Assembly (NCBI GenBank): GCA_937895345.1
Contig: CALAWP010000022.1
Coordinates: 1-40,708, forward strand
Direction: 5' to 3'
Length of the DNA: 40,708 nt
DNA from: an uncultured Paenibacillus sp.
Lineage (GTDB): Bacteria > Bacillota > Bacilli > Paenibacillales > Paenibacillaceae
Shown: positions 1 to 9,104 of the stretch, one piece after another
Position numbering within the stretch: the stretch's first letter is position 1
Layout of the letters: the number at the start of each line of letters is the position of its first letter
Program-made: the position numbers and the translations under genes
The notes under the pieces: model-generated
The model's database searches: none
The model's input: only the letters and a program-made list of their open reading frames with translations
Told to the model about the DNA's origin: nothing

Positions 1-1042
1 GGCCGACGACGATAACGGAACGGCCGGAATAGTCGACGCGTTTGCCGAGCAGGTTTTGGCGGAAGCGCCCTTGCTTGCCCTTCAGCATATGGCTGAGCGA
101 CTTCAGCGGACGGTTGCCCGGTCCCGTAACGGGACGGCCGCGGCGGCCGTTGTCGATGAGCGCATCGACGGCTTCCTGCAGCATGCGCTTCTCGTTCTGT
201 ACGATAATGTCCGGAGCGCCCAGATCGAGCAGCCGCTTCAGACGGTTGTTCCGGTTAATGACGCGGCGGTACAGGTCGTTCAAGTCGGACGTAGCAAACC
301 GTCCGCCGTCGAGCTGCACCATCGGACGAAGCTCCGGCGGAATGACCGGGAGCACATCCATAATCATCCATTCCGGCTCGTTGCCGGAATTGCGGAACGC
401 CTCGATCACTTCGAGACGCTTGATCGCGCGATTACGGCGCTGGCCTTGAGCCGTGCGCAGCTCTTCCTTCAGCTGCTCCAGCTCGCGGTCCAGGTCGATA
501 TCCTGCAGAAGCTTCTTCACCGCTTCCGCGCCCATGCCGGCCTGGAAGCCGTAGCCGTATTTCTCGCGGTAGCTGCGGTATTCCTTCTCCGACAACAGCT
601 GCTTCTTCTCAAGCGGCGTGTCGCCGGGATCCGTTACGACATAAGATGCGAAATAAATAATCTCCTCCAGGGAGCGGGGCGACATGTCCAGCGCCAGACC
701 CATCCGGCTTGGAATGCCTTTGAAATACCAGATATGCGATACGGGAGCGGCCAGCTCAATATGGCCCATTCGCTCGCGGCGCACCTTCTGGCGCGTCACT
801 TCGACGCCGCAGCGGTCGCAGACGACGCCTTTGTAGCGAACGCGCTTATACTTGCCGCAATGGCACTCCCAGTCCTTTGTCGGTCCAAAGATCTTCTCGC
901 AGAACAAACCTTCCTTCTCCGGTTTAAGCGTCCTGTAGTTGATCGTTTCCGGCTTCTTGACCTCGCCGCGGGACCAAGAGCGAATCTTGTCCGGCGATGC
1001 CAGGCCGATTTTCATATACTCGAAGTTGTTCACATCCAACAA
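1..1042 (-). CDS. rpoC: RNA polymerase subunit beta' (N-terminal part, cut by window edge)
   Basis: This is the first ~347 residues of the beta' subunit of RNA polymerase; the rest lies beyond base 1. The translation begins MLDVNNFEYMKIGLASPDKIRSW-like, which is the usual Bacillales start. The beta' zinc ribbon is present as Cys60, Cys62, Cys75 and Cys78. It continues through the conserved PELRPMVQLDGGRF and GKRVDYSGRSV segments; the catalytic NADFDGD loop is not reached. The start is TTG at 1040-1042, chosen because the strong Shine-Dalgarno GGAGGAGG (1051-1058) lies 8 nt upstream and because the family starts at this residue. It follows rpoB by 103 nt with no terminator seen, so the two are very likely co-transcribed. 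Confidence 0.97.
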   Translation of the reverse strand, partial: MLDVNNFEYMKIGLASPDKIRSWSRGEVKKPETINYRTLKPEKEGLFCEKIFGPTKDWECHCGKYKRVRYKGVVCDRCGVEVTRQKVRRERMGHIELAAPVSHIWYFKGIPSRMGLALDMSPRSLEEIIYFASYVVTDPGDTPLEKKQLLSEKEYRSYREKYGYGFQAGMGAEAVKKLLQDIDLDRELEQLKEELRTAQGQRRNRAIKRLEVIEAFRNSGNEPEWMIMDVLPVIPPELRPMVQLDGGRFATSDLNDLYRRVINRNNRLKRLLDLGAPDIIVQNEKRMLQEAVDALIDNGRRGRPVTGPGNRPLKSLSHMLKGKQGRFRQNLLGKRVDYSGRSVIVVG

Positions 1043-1145
1043 GGAGCAACCCTCCTCCGTCATGGTTGACTTATGTCCTCGGATGCCGAGCTTCAAACCG
1101 CGCGGGGCAATATCCGCCGCACCGGCCTGAAGCCCGGTTGTCCGC

Positions 1146-4100
1146 TTATTCTACTCCAACTTCCGCGCCTTCCAGGTTGAGGTTGAGCTTGTCGCCCGCA
1201 GCCTCGTCCTCATCGTCGATTTCCTTGATTTCGATCTCTTCTTCGTTCTCGGTCAGGATCTTCACGTCCATGCCCAAGCTTTGAAGCTCCTTGATCAGAA
1301 CTTTAAACGATTCGGGAACGCCAGGCTCCGGCACGTTCTCGCCCTTGACGATCGATTCGTACGTCTTCACGCGTCCGACGACGTCGTCGGACTTGACGGT
1401 CAGAATCTCTTGCAGCGTATAAGCCGCGCCGTAGGCTTCAAGCGCCCAAACCTCCATCTCGCCGAAACGCTGGCCGCCGAATTGGGCTTTGCCGCCCAGC
1501 GGCTGTTGCGTAACAAGCGAGTAAGGACCGGTCGAACGGGCATGAATTTTGTCGTCAACCATGTGCGCCAGCTTGATCATATACATGACGCCGACGGTTA
1601 CTTCACGCTCGAACGGTTCTCCCGTACGTCCGTCGTACAGCGGCGTCTTGCCGTTACGCTGCATGCCCGCCTCTTCCATCGTATCGAATACGTCGTTCTC
1701 GCGGGCGCCGTCGAAGACCGGCGTCGCCGCGTGAATGCCGAGATGCTTGCAAGCCATGCCCAAGTGAACCTCGAGCGCCTGGCCGATGTTCATCCGCGAC
1801 GGTACGCCCAGGGGGTTCAACACGACTTCCACCGGCGTGCCGTCCGGCAGGAACGGCATATCTTCTTCCGGCATGATGCGGGCGATGACGCCCTTGTTGC
1901 CGTGGCGGCCGGCCATCTTGTCGCCTTCGGAAATTTTACGCTTCTGCGCGATATAGACACGCACCAGCTGATTGACGCCCGGCGGCAGCTCGTCGCCGTT
2001 CTCGCGGGTGAACACTTTCACGTCGACGACGATGCCGTCGGTGCCGTGCGGCACGCGCAGCGACGTATCGCGCACCTCGCGCGCCTTCTCGCCGAAGATC
2101 GCGTGCAGGAGGCGCTCCTCCGCCGTCAGCTCCGTGACGCCTTTAGGCGTAACCTTGCCGACGAGGATATCGTCCGCCTTGATTTCCGCGCCGACGCGAA
2201 TAATGCCGCGTTCGTCGAGGTTGCGAAGCGCGTCCTCGCCCACGTTCGGGATATCGCGCGTAATTTCCTCCGGTCCCAGCTTCGTGTCGCGGGCCTCGGA
2301 TTCGTATTCCTCGATATGGATGGACGTATATACGTCTTCCTTGACCAGCTTTTCGCTGAGCAGGATCGCATCCTCGTAGTTGTAGCCTTCCCAAGTCATA
2401 AACGCCACGACGACGTTGCGGCCCAGCGCCAGTTCGCCCATTTCCGTGGACGGACCGTCCGCCATAATGTCGCCCTTCTTGATGACGTCGCCTTTCTTGA
2501 CGATCGGACGCTGGTTGATGCAAGTCCCTTGGTTGGAACGCATAAACTTGTGCAGCTTATGCTTGACCAAATCGCCGTTTACCGGCTTGCCGTCGATCAC
2601 TTCGACGCGGCGCAGCCAAATTTCGTTGGCTGTTACGCGCTCGACGACGCCGTCGTATTTCGACACGATGCAGACGCCGGAATCTTTGGCCGCCTTGTGC
2701 TCCATGCCGGTTCCGACGAACGGAGCCTTCGGAATAAGCAGCGGAACCGCCTGCCGCTGCATGTTCGAACCCATGAGCGCACGGTTGGAGTCGTCGTTCT
2801 CCAGGAACGGGATAAGCGCCGTCGCCACGGACACGACCTGCTTCGGCGATACGTCCATGTAATCGACGCGGTTGCTCGGCATGGTCAAAATGTTGTCCGC
2901 CTGCTTATTGTAGCGCACGATCGTTTGAGCTTCCTTGAACGTGTTGTCCGGATTGAGCTCCGCGTTCGCCTGGGCGATAACGTAATTGTCTTCCTCATCC
3001 GCCGTCAGATATGCGATCTGATCGGTTACGACGCCCGTCTTCGGATCGACCCACCGGTACGGCGCTTCGATAAAGCCGTATTCGTTAATGCGGGCATAGG
3101 TCGACAAGGAGTTGATCAGACCGATGTTCGGTCCCTCCGGCGTCTCGATCGGACACATCCGGCCGTAGTGCGAGTGGTGAACGTCGCGAACTTCGAAGCC
3201 TGCGCGCTCGCGTGTCAGACCGCCCGGACCGAGAGCGGACAGACGGCGCTTATGCGTCAGCTCGGCCAGCGGGTTCGTCTGGTCCATAAACTGGGACAGC
3301 TGCGACGAACCGAAAAACTCCTTGATCGAAGCGATAACGGGACGAATGTTGATCAGCGCCTGAGGCGTGATCGCATTCGCGTCCTGAATGGACATCCGCT
3401 CGCGCACGACGCGTTCCATGCGGGACAAGCCGATGCGGAACTGGTTCTGCAGCAGCTCGCCGACGGAACGGAGACGGCGGTTGCCCAAATGGTCGATATC
3501 GTCCGTGCTGCCTACGCCATGCAGCAAATTGATGAAATAGTTGATGGACGCAATGATGTCCGCAGGCGTAATATGTTTGACGGACTTGTCGATGTTGCCG
3601 TTCGCGATCACCTTGATCACTTTGCTCTCGTCAAGCGGCGAGTATACGCTGACCGCTTGCAGTGGAATACTATCGGCATCCATCACGCCGCCGGCGACAT
3701 GATACGTCTTGAAGCCCACGTCGGTCTCCAATTTGTCCAAAATTTCGTCCAGCAGGCGGCGGTCGATCATTTGGCCGGATTCGGCAATGATTTCACCGGT
3801 CGACGGATCGACCAGATTTTCCGCAAGCCGCTGATTGAACAAACGGTTTTTGATGTGCAGCTTTTTGTTTATTTTGTAACGGCCAACGTTGGCCAGGTCA
3901 TAACGTTTCGGATCGAAGAAGCGCGCAACAAGCAAGCTCTTCGCGTTGTCCAAGGTAGGCGGCTCGCCCGGACGCAGACGCTCGTAAATCTCGATCAGCG
4001 CCTTTTCCGTCGAATCCGTGCTGTCCTTGTCCAGCGTATTGCGGATATACTCGTCATGGCCGAGCAAATCCAAAATTTCAGCGTCGGTGCCGAAACCAAG

Positions 4101-4691
4101 CGCGCGCAGAAGCACCGTCACCGGAATTTTCCGGGTGCGGTCGATGCGGACGTAAATGATGTCTTTAGCGTCCGTTTCCAGCTCAAGCCAAGCGCCGCGG
4201 TTCGGAATGACCGTTGCCGTGTACGTCTTTTTCCCGTTTTTGTCGACCTTCGTGCTGAAGTACACGCTTGGGGAGCGGACCAATTGGCTGACGATAACGC
4301 GTTCGGCGCCGTTAATGATAAACGTGCCGGTTTCCGTCATAAGCGGGAAATCCCCCATGAACACTTCTTGTTCCTTAACCTCGCCCGTCTCCTTATTGAT
4401 CAAGCGAACCTTTACGCGGAGCGGGGCGGCATACGTCACGTCGCGTTCTTTCGATTCATCGACCGAATACTTCGGCTCGCCCAAGCTATAATCGATAAAC
4501 TCAAGCGAGAGATTGCCGGTAAAGTCCGTAATCGGCGAAATATCCTGGAACAATTCGATCAAATCGCTGTCCAGGAACTTTTCGTACGATTTCTGCTGAA
4601 TTTCAATCAGGTTCGGAACTTCCAGCACCTCTTTGATCCTGGCGTAGCTTCTGCGAGCCCGCCGGCCATACTGAACAAGTTGTCCTGCCAA
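1146..4691 (-). CDS. rpoB: RNA polymerase subunit beta
   Basis: Beta subunit of RNA polymerase, 1181 residues, near-collinear with B. subtilis RpoB. The rifampicin-binding cluster (SQLSQFMDQTNPLAELTHKR, about residues 460-490) has the sensitive-type sequence. Conserved GDKMAGRHGNKG and the C-terminal switch/clamp region (QQPLGGKAQFGGQRFGEMEVWALEAYGA) are intact. The tail is acidic (EEEIEIKEIDDEDEAAG). The frame is open further upstream to 4823. I place the start at TTG 4689-4691 because it gives the family N-terminus M-AGQLVQYG, and AGGGGTGAGG sits a few bases upstream. It is preceded by a ~430-nt leader/promoter region and followed by rpoC. Confidence 0.97.
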   Translation of the reverse strand: MAGQLVQYGRRARRSYARIKEVLEVPNLIEIQQKSYEKFLDSDLIELFQDISPITDFTGNLSLEFIDYSLGEPKYSVDESKERDVTYAAPLRVKVRLINKETGEVKEQEVFMGDFPLMTETGTFIINGAERVIVSQLVRSPSVYFSTKVDKNGKKTYTATVIPNRGAWLELETDAKDIIYVRIDRTRKIPVTVLLRALGFGTDAEILDLLGHDEYIRNTLDKDSTDSTEKALIEIYERLRPGEPPTLDNAKSLLVARFFDPKRYDLANVGRYKINKKLHIKNRLFNQRLAENLVDPSTGEIIAESGQMIDRRLLDEILDKLETDVGFKTYHVAGGVMDADSIPLQAVSVYSPLDESKVIKVIANGNIDKSVKHITPADIIASINYFINLLHGVGSTDDIDHLGNRRLRSVGELLQNQFRIGLSRMERVVRERMSIQDANAITPQALINIRPVIASIKEFFGSSQLSQFMDQTNPLAELTHKRRLSALGPGGLTRERAGFEVRDVHHSHYGRMCPIETPEGPNIGLINSLSTYARINEYGFIEAPYRWVDPKTGVVTDQIAYLTADEEDNYVIAQANAELNPDNTFKEAQTIVRYNKQADNILTMPSNRVDYMDVSPKQVVSVATALIPFLENDDSNRALMGSNMQRQAVPLLIPKAPFVGTGMEHKAAKDSGVCIVSKYDGVVERVTANEIWLRRVEVIDGKPVNGDLVKHKLHKFMRSNQGTCINQRPIVKKGDVIKKGDIMADGPSTEMGELALGRNVVVAFMTWEGYNYEDAILLSEKLVKEDVYTSIHIEEYESEARDTKLGPEEITRDIPNVGEDALRNLDERGIIRVGAEIKADDILVGKVTPKGVTELTAEERLLHAIFGEKAREVRDTSLRVPHGTDGIVVDVKVFTRENGDELPPGVNQLVRVYIAQKRKISEGDKMAGRHGNKGVIARIMPEEDMPFLPDGTPVEVVLNPLGVPSRMNIGQALEVHLGMACKHLGIHAATPVFDGARENDVFDTMEEAGMQRNGKTPLYDGRTGEPFEREVTVGVMYMIKLAHMVDDKIHARSTGPYSLVTQQPLGGKAQFGGQRFGEMEVWALEAYGAAYTLQEILTVKSDDVVGRVKTYESIVKGENVPEPGVPESFKVLIKELQSLGMDVKILTENEEEIEIKEIDDEDEAAGDKLNLNLEGAEVGVE

Positions 4692-5124
4692 CTTAACCTC
4701 ACCCCTCAAGTCTGTCTCACAGCATGAATGCCCGCGCCTTGCCATCGACGCAGCATCTTGCAGCCGCATGCGCCGACGCTTCCGGGAAGGAATCGCACTG
4801 CACAGCGTTGAATATATAAACATATAAACGACGCATAAGCCGAAGCTTATACCCGGTTATATGTTAAATAAAGAAAAGCCCTTATCGAATAACTCGAAAA
4901 AAGAGCATGTTCCGGCAGCTTGCCAGCCGCAGCGCGGTGCGACGGCTCATATCAAGTAATTTTGCCCAAAATGTAAACATTATACGTCAAATGCTCTAAA
5001 TTTATTCATACCGCGCCGAAAATTCACACTTGACATTTTAGTTAACTAAAGAGATTTCAAGCGATTTTATACTGACATTTTATAATATTACCATATCCAA
5101 AATGTCAAGTCAAACGTTTTATGC
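4692..5124 (-). promoter_or_regulatory. rpoB promoter region and leader
   Basis: A 433-nt gene-free stretch upstream of rpoB, AT-richer than its surroundings. A good sigma-A promoter reads toward rpoB: TTGACT (5108-5113), a 17-nt spacer, then TAATAT (5085-5090). This would give an untranslated leader of about 385 nt. Within the leader is a stable tetraloop hairpin ATAAGC-TTCG-GCTTAT (4835-4850, minus sense) with no U-run after it. There is also a small palindrome TTTAGTTAACTAAA (5037-5050). The promoter call rests on consensus match only; the role of the hairpin is unknown. Confidence 0.65.
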
Positions 5125-5721
5125 TCATTTTACCGCGCGAAATATTCGATAGCCTTTATCCTTCGTAACCTCTTCCACCTCGGCATATAGCGACTCCAGT
5201 TTTTCCTTGGCCGAAGGAGCGCCCTGCTTCTTCTGAATGACGACCCACAAGCTGCCGCCCGGTTCGAGAAGCTCGTACCCCTCTTCGAATATGCGATGAA
5301 CGACCGACTTGCCGGCTCTGATCGGCGGATTGGTCAGAATGATCCGATAGGCGCGCCCCCGCACCGCTTCAAACAAGTCGCTCTGCAGCACGGTGACATT
5401 GCCGATGCCGTTGAGCCGGGCATTCTCCAGCGCCAGCTGCACCGCCCTTTCGTTTACGTCGATCATCGTGACATGCCCTTCCGGCGCAAGCTTGGCCGCC
5501 GTCAGCCCAATCGGGCCGTAGCCGCAGCCGACGTCCAGCACCTGATCCGCCGTACCCAGCTCCATGGCGTCAATAAGGACCCGGCTGCCGTAATCGACAC
5601 CGCTTTTCGAGAATACGCCGGCATCCGTCACGAACCGCAGCCCGAAGCCGCGCAGCGTAAACGAGATGGTATTCCGGTCATGCTTCGTTTCCGGACTTTT
5701 GTCATAATAATGATTCGCCAT
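5125..5721 (-). CDS. ybxB: RsmC-like class I SAM-dependent methyltransferase YbxB
   Basis: A 198-residue methyltransferase of the RsmC/RlmG family that methylates guanine N2 in rRNA in characterised homologues; the substrate here is inferred. The SAM-binding motif I is DVGCGYGPIG (about residues 63-72), an acidic residue follows in MIDVNERAV, and the catalytic motif IV is NPPIR (about residues 131-135). N-terminal HYYDKSPET and SFTLRGFGLRFVTD are typical of this short form. It lies between rplL and rpoB, exactly as ybxB does in B. subtilis. It is separated from rplL by a strong hairpin, so its expression may be reduced relative to L7/L12. Confidence 0.9.
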   Translation of the reverse strand: MANHYYDKSPETKHDRNTISFTLRGFGLRFVTDAGVFSKSGVDYGSRVLIDAMELGTADQVLDVGCGYGPIGLTAAKLAPEGHVTMIDVNERAVQLALENARLNGIGNVTVLQSDLFEAVRGRAYRIILTNPPIRAGKSVVHRIFEEGYELLEPGGSLWVVIQKKQGAPSAKEKLESLYAEVEEVTKDKGYRIFRAVK

Positions 5722-5758
5722 CTTCCCAACCCCGCAATTCCTTCAGCAAGATAGAACG

Positions 5759-5790
5759 AACCCCTTGGAACTTGCGCGTTCCAAGGGGTT
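5759..5790 (-). terminator. Intrinsic terminator or attenuator between rplL and ybxB
   Basis: Perfect 12-bp stem AACCCCTTGGAA / TTCCAAGGGGTT with an 8-nt loop, just after the rplL stop in the minus direction. The following bases are T-rich but interrupted (TCGTTCTATCTT), so it may be a partial terminator that lowers read-through from the very highly expressed rplJL genes into ybxB and rpoBC. Confidence 0.75.
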
Positions 5791-5810
5791 CTTCTTCTAT
5801 GAAAGAGTGA

Positions 5811-6179
5811 TTACTTAACTTCAACCGTTGCGCCGGCTTCTTCAAGCTTAGCTTTAACAGCGTCAGCTTCTTCTTGGCTAACTTTTTCTTTGATCGCTTT
5901 AGGAGCGCCGTCAACCAGTTCTTTCGCTTCTTTCAGGCCGAGACCCGTAATTTCGCGAACAACTTTGATAACGTTGATTTTGGAAGCACCGGCGTTAGCC
6001 AGGATAACGTCGAATTCCGTTTGAGCGGCAGCTTCAGCCGCGCCGCCTGCAGCGCCGCCGATTACGGCTACTGGAGCAGCGGCCGTTACGCCGAATTCTT
6101 CTTCAATTGCTTTCACGAGATCGTTCAGTTCAAGAACAGTCATACCTTTGATAGCTTCCAGGATTTGCTCTTTAGACAT
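5811..6179 (-). CDS. rplL: 50S ribosomal protein L7/L12
   Basis: 122-residue stalk protein that recruits translation GTPases. The N-terminal dimerisation helix (MSKEQILEAIKGMTVLELNDLVKAIEEEFGV), an Ala-rich hinge (about residues 33-55) and the C-terminal domain (FDVILANAGASKINVIKVVREITGLGLKEAKELVDGAP) are all present. The start ATG has a GGAGG Shine-Dalgarno in the rplJ-rplL gap of about 95 nt. It forms the classic rplJL pair and is controlled through the L10 leader upstream of rplJ. Confidence 0.98.
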   Translation of the reverse strand: MSKEQILEAIKGMTVLELNDLVKAIEEEFGVTAAAPVAVIGGAAGGAAEAAAQTEFDVILANAGASKINVIKVVREITGLGLKEAKELVDGAPKAIKEKVSQEEADAVKAKLEEAGATVEVK

Positions 6180-6274
6180 GGTATTACCTCCGAAATTTTA
6201 TTTTGGTTTAATTGGGTTGCGTTTATGCCGCCGGTTCTAGACCGCCGTCACGCTTTTGCTTGCAAATGTGAAGC

Positions 6275-6778
6275 TTATGCTTGCGCTTCTTGCTTTTCTC
6301 CGACGGCTTTGACGGCCAGCGCGAAGTTGCGCATAGGCGCTTGAAGCACGCTGAGGAGCATGGACAGCAAACCTTCGCGGGAAGGAAGATCCGCCAGCGC
6401 CTTGATTTGCGCTACGTCGACAACCTTGCCTTCGACAACGCCGCCCTTCAGTTTCAGAGCTTCGTTCTTTTTCGCGAATTCGTTCAAAATTTTGGCAGGA
6501 GCAACAGCGTCTTCGCCGCTGAATGCAATTGCCGTAGGTCCCGTCAGAATATCGTTCAGCGAAGACAGCTCCGTACCTTCAGTCGCACGGCGAACGAGCG
6601 AGTTTTTCAGCACTTGGAACTCAATGCCGGCTTCGCGAAGCTGCTTGCGCAGCTCGGTTACTTGCGCCACGTTCAATCCGCGGTAGTCGGCAACAACCGT
6701 GCTGGGGCTTTGCTGAAGCTTGCCAGCGATCACATTGACCGCTTCCTGTTTCTCTTGGATGATCTTTGCGTTTGCCAA
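6275..6778 (-). CDS. rplJ: 50S ribosomal protein L10
   Basis: 167-residue L10, the base of the L7/L12 stalk and autogenous repressor of its own operon in characterised bacteria. Landmarks are VVADYRGLNVAQVTELRKQLREAGIEFQVLKN near the N-terminus and LPSREGLLSMLLSVLQAPMRN near the C-terminus. The frame extends to a GTG at 6787, but that codon lies inside the Shine-Dalgarno GGGAGGTG. The TTG at 6778, 8 nt downstream of GGAGG, gives the normal N-terminus M-ANAKIIQEKQ and is preferred. It is followed by rplL. Confidence 0.95.
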   Translation of the reverse strand: MANAKIIQEKQEAVNVIAGKLQQSPSTVVADYRGLNVAQVTELRKQLREAGIEFQVLKNSLVRRATEGTELSSLNDILTGPTAIAFSGEDAVAPAKILNEFAKKNEALKLKGGVVEGKVVDVAQIKALADLPSREGLLSMLLSVLQAPMRNFALAVKAVGEKQEAQA

Positions 6779-6819
6779 ACTGTACACCTCCCGTAAAATG
6801 TTACATCCCGTAATAGATC

Positions 6820-6980
6820 CTTCCGCCTCGATGCATGAGAAAGGCCTTCGCAGTATACCGCGAAGGCCATGATGCGTTATCCGCCACCGGCTGGAATGTC
6901 CGGCGCGTACTTTAACGTTCTATCATAACACCTCGGTAGGAAATTAAGCCCGCGGGCACCTACTGTCTACGGTATGCATA
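6820..6980 (-). promoter_or_regulatory. Ribosomal protein L10 leader
   Basis: The 230-nt gap between rplA and rplJ carries the Firmicutes L10 leader signature. In minus sense it contains CAGTAGGTGCC, then GCTTAATTTCCTACCGAGGTG, which forms the long-range GTAGG/CCTAC helix bound by L10-(L12)4. Downstream is a hairpin GGCCTTCGC / GCGAAGGCC (6843-6868) followed by TTTCTC, placed where an attenuator would be. The boundaries are approximate. The match to the leader family is from memory of conserved blocks; a covariance search with the Rfam L10_leader model would settle it. Confidence 0.8.
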
Positions 6981-7008
6981 TTCGATTTCAGGTTCGTTTC
7001 GCTCGTTC

Positions 7009-7701
7009 TTAGCGGTAAGCCGCCGTCGATACGCGGACGCCAGGGCCCATCGTCGAGGAAACGGAAATGTTTTTCAGGTAAACCCCTTTAGCTGCGGCAG
7101 GCTTGGCGCGAACCAGAGCGTCAACCAGAGCTTTCAGGTTCTCGTTCAGCTTGTCGGCGTCGAAGGACACCTTGCCGATCGGAGCGTGGATTTGACCTGC
7201 CTTGTCAAGACGGTATTCGATCTTACCGGCCTTGATTTCTTGCACGGCTTTCGCAACGTCGAACGTTACGGTACCCGCTTTAGGGTTAGGCATTAAGCCT
7301 TTACCGCCGAGGATACGGCCGAGCTTGCCAACTTCGGCCATCATGTCCGGCGTCGCTACGCAGACGTCGAATTCGAACCAGCCTTGTTGGATTTTGTTGA
7401 TCATGTCTGCGTCGCCGACATAGTCAGCGCCTGCAGCTTCCGCTTCTTTCACTTTGTCGCCTTTGGCGAAAACGAGAACGCGTTTCGTCTTGCCTGTGCC
7501 ATGCGGAAGTACGACTACGCCGCGTACCGCTTGGTCTTGTTTGCGCGGGTCAACGCCCAGGCGCACAGCCACTTCGACGGACTCGTCGAATTTGGCGGTT
7601 GCCGCTTTCTTCACAAGCTCGATTGCCTCAGCCGGCTCGTAGCTTGCTTCGCTGTTGATCAGCTTGGCGGCTTCTACATACTTCTTGCCGTGTTTAGCCA
7701 T
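7009..7701 (-). CDS. rplA: 50S ribosomal protein L1
   Basis: 230-residue L1, which binds 23S rRNA at the mobile L1 stalk and acts in E-site tRNA release. The N-terminus MAKHGKKYVEAAKLI, the TAKFDESVEVAVRLGVDPRKQDQAVRGVVVLPHGTGK block and MPNPKAGTVT are diagnostic. The start has an AGGAGG site 8 nt upstream. It lies between rplK and the L10 leader; length equals the family norm. Confidence 0.98.
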   Translation of the reverse strand: MAKHGKKYVEAAKLINSEASYEPAEAIELVKKAATAKFDESVEVAVRLGVDPRKQDQAVRGVVVLPHGTGKTKRVLVFAKGDKVKEAEAAGADYVGDADMINKIQQGWFEFDVCVATPDMMAEVGKLGRILGGKGLMPNPKAGTVTFDVAKAVQEIKAGKIEYRLDKAGQIHAPIGKVSFDADKLNENLKALVDALVRAKPAAAKGVYLKNISVSSTMGPGVRVSTAAYR

Positions 7702-7834
7702 TTGAATTTCCTCCTAATGTGGTTATAACGGAGCATCCGCCCGAATGGGGATGATCCTCCCACCTGCGAAGCTTGAAGCTTCGCGAAGCGAGTGTCCGAC
7801 ATGCGCCAGCGCATCCTTGCGGACGGCCGCGAAA

Positions 7835-8260
7835 TTAGTCGGCGATCGTGATGCCCATGCTGCGAGCCGTGCCTTCGACCATGCGCATTGCCGCCTCGAC
7901 GGAAGCTGCGTTCAGGTCTTGCATTTTGCTCTCGGCGATTTCGCGCACTTTGTCGCGTTTCACCGTAGCGACTTTCTTTTTGTTCGGTTCGCCCGAACCC
8001 TTCTCGATCCCTGCCGCTACGCGGAGCAATACTGCCGCCGGCGGAGTTTTGGTCTCGAATGTGAAGGAACGGTCCTCGAATACCGTGATGACAACCGGAA
8101 TAATCAAGCCTGCTTGATCTGCGGTGCGAGCGTTGAACTCTTTGCAGAATGCCATGATGTTGACGCCTGCCTGACCGAGCGCCGGACCGATTGGAGGAGC
8201 CGGATTCGCCTTGCCCGCAGGAACTTGGAGCTTGACCAGCTTGATAACCTTCTTAGCCAT
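7835..8260 (-). CDS. rplK: 50S ribosomal protein L11
   Basis: 141-residue L11 of the GTPase-associated centre; binds 23S rRNA helix 43/44 and is the target region of thiostrepton-type drugs. The N-terminal domain (KLQVPAGKANPAPPIGPALGQAGVNIMAFCKEFN) carries the Pro-rich drug-contact helix. The C-terminal RNA-binding domain ends in ARSMGITIAD. The spacing to rplA is 133 nt and contains a small palindrome (GCGAAGCTT-G-AAGCTTCGC, about 7766-7784) of no clear role. Confidence 0.98.
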   Translation of the reverse strand: MAKKVIKLVKLQVPAGKANPAPPIGPALGQAGVNIMAFCKEFNARTADQAGLIIPVVITVFEDRSFTFETKTPPAAVLLRVAAGIEKGSGEPNKKKVATVKRDKVREIAESKMQDLNAASVEAAMRMVEGTARSMGITIAD

Positions 8261-8280
8261 TTGTTACACCTCCTTGCCGT

Positions 8281-8310
8281 ATTATACAACCTGACGGCTG
8301 ATCGCGGAAA
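8281..8310 (-). promoter_or_regulatory. Possible promoter for rplKA
   Basis: In the 58-nt nusG-rplK gap, minus sense, a perfect TATAAT (8281-8286) follows a weak -35 TTTCCG (8305-8310) at 18 nt. A separate rplK promoter is known in B. subtilis, which makes this plausible; the poor -35 keeps confidence low. Confidence 0.4.
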
Positions 8311-8318
8311 CCGGATTA

Positions 8319-8852
8319 TTATATCTTCTCCACCTGAGTGTAGTCCAGCTCAAGCGGGGTTTCCCTGCCAAACATGTTGACGTGAACCTTCAGTTTCGCC
8401 TTGTCCAGCAAAATCTCTTCCACCGAACCTACAAAATCGGCAAAAGGACCTACCTTGACGCGGACGGTTTCCTTCAGTTCGAATTCGATCTTCGGCTTCG
8501 GCTCATCAATGCCCATGTGTTTCAGAATCTGTTCCACTTCATCGGGCATGAGAGGAGTCGGCTTGGAGCCGGATCCTGTGGACCCTACAAACCCCGTTAC
8601 GCCGGGCGTATTGCGAACAACGTACCATGAATCGTCCGTTTGAATCATTTCCACGAGAACGTAGCCGGGGTAGACCTTGCGCTGGACGGTCTTTTTCTTG
8701 CCGTCCTTCTCCACCACCTCGTCCTCCATCGGAACGAGCACGCGGAAGATCTTGTCTTCCATGCCCATCGATTCGACGCGGCGTTCAAGATTGCTCTTGA
8801 CCTTGTTCTCGTACCCGGAATACGTATGCACGACGTACCATCTTTTTTCCAT
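8319..8852 (-). CDS. nusG: Transcription elongation/antitermination factor NusG
   Basis: 177-residue NusG. The N-terminal NGN domain (MEKRWYVVHTYSGYENKVKSNLERRV to about residue 115) contains the RNA-polymerase-contacting SWYVVRNTPGVTGFVG segment. The C-terminal KOW domain (VRVKVGPFADFVGSVEEI) follows. The frame also offers a GTG one codon earlier (8855); the ATG matches the family start. It sits in the standard secE-nusG-rplK order. Confidence 0.97.
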   Translation of the reverse strand: MEKRWYVVHTYSGYENKVKSNLERRVESMGMEDKIFRVLVPMEDEVVEKDGKKKTVQRKVYPGYVLVEMIQTDDSWYVVRNTPGVTGFVGSTGSGSKPTPLMPDEVEQILKHMGIDEPKPKIEFELKETVRVKVGPFADFVGSVEEILLDKAKLKVHVNMFGRETPLELDYTQVEKI

Positions 8853-8876
8853 CACAAATCCACCTTTGGGTCCTTA

Positions 8877-9086
8877 TTAAACAATAAGCTGCACCAGAGA
8901 CGAGATTCCGATGTCAAGAAGCCAGAAGTAGATCGTCACAGCCACAACCGTCAGCAATACGACGATGGAATAGCTCGTCAATTCCTTGCGGTTAGGCCAG
9001 CGAACTTTCTTCAGTTCCGCCCAACTGTCGGCGAAAAAACCAAACGTCGTGCCAAAGCCCTGCTTTACTTTAGCCAAAAAAGCCAT
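8877..9086 (-). CDS. secE: Preprotein translocase subunit SecE
   Basis: 69-residue single-span SecE, which clamps the SecY channel. The amphipathic segment FFADSWAELKKVRWPNRKELTSYS precedes one membrane helix (about residues 42-65), as in Gram-positive SecE. A GTG two codons upstream (9092) is in frame, but the ATG at 9086 has GGAGG at 7 nt and is preferred. It is placed between rpmG and nusG. Confidence 0.95.
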   Translation of the reverse strand: MAFLAKVKQGFGTTFGFFADSWAELKKVRWPNRKELTSYSIVVLLTVVAVTIYFWLLDIGISSLVQLIV

Positions 9087-9104
9087 GGTCACACCTCCAA
9101 TGGA

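Noticed and set aside
1281..4727. Very long open frame (~1150 codons) on the plus strand antisense to rpoB.
   Set aside because: It is a mirror of rpoB codon bias in a GC-rich gene; no domain is recognisable and rpoB is certain.
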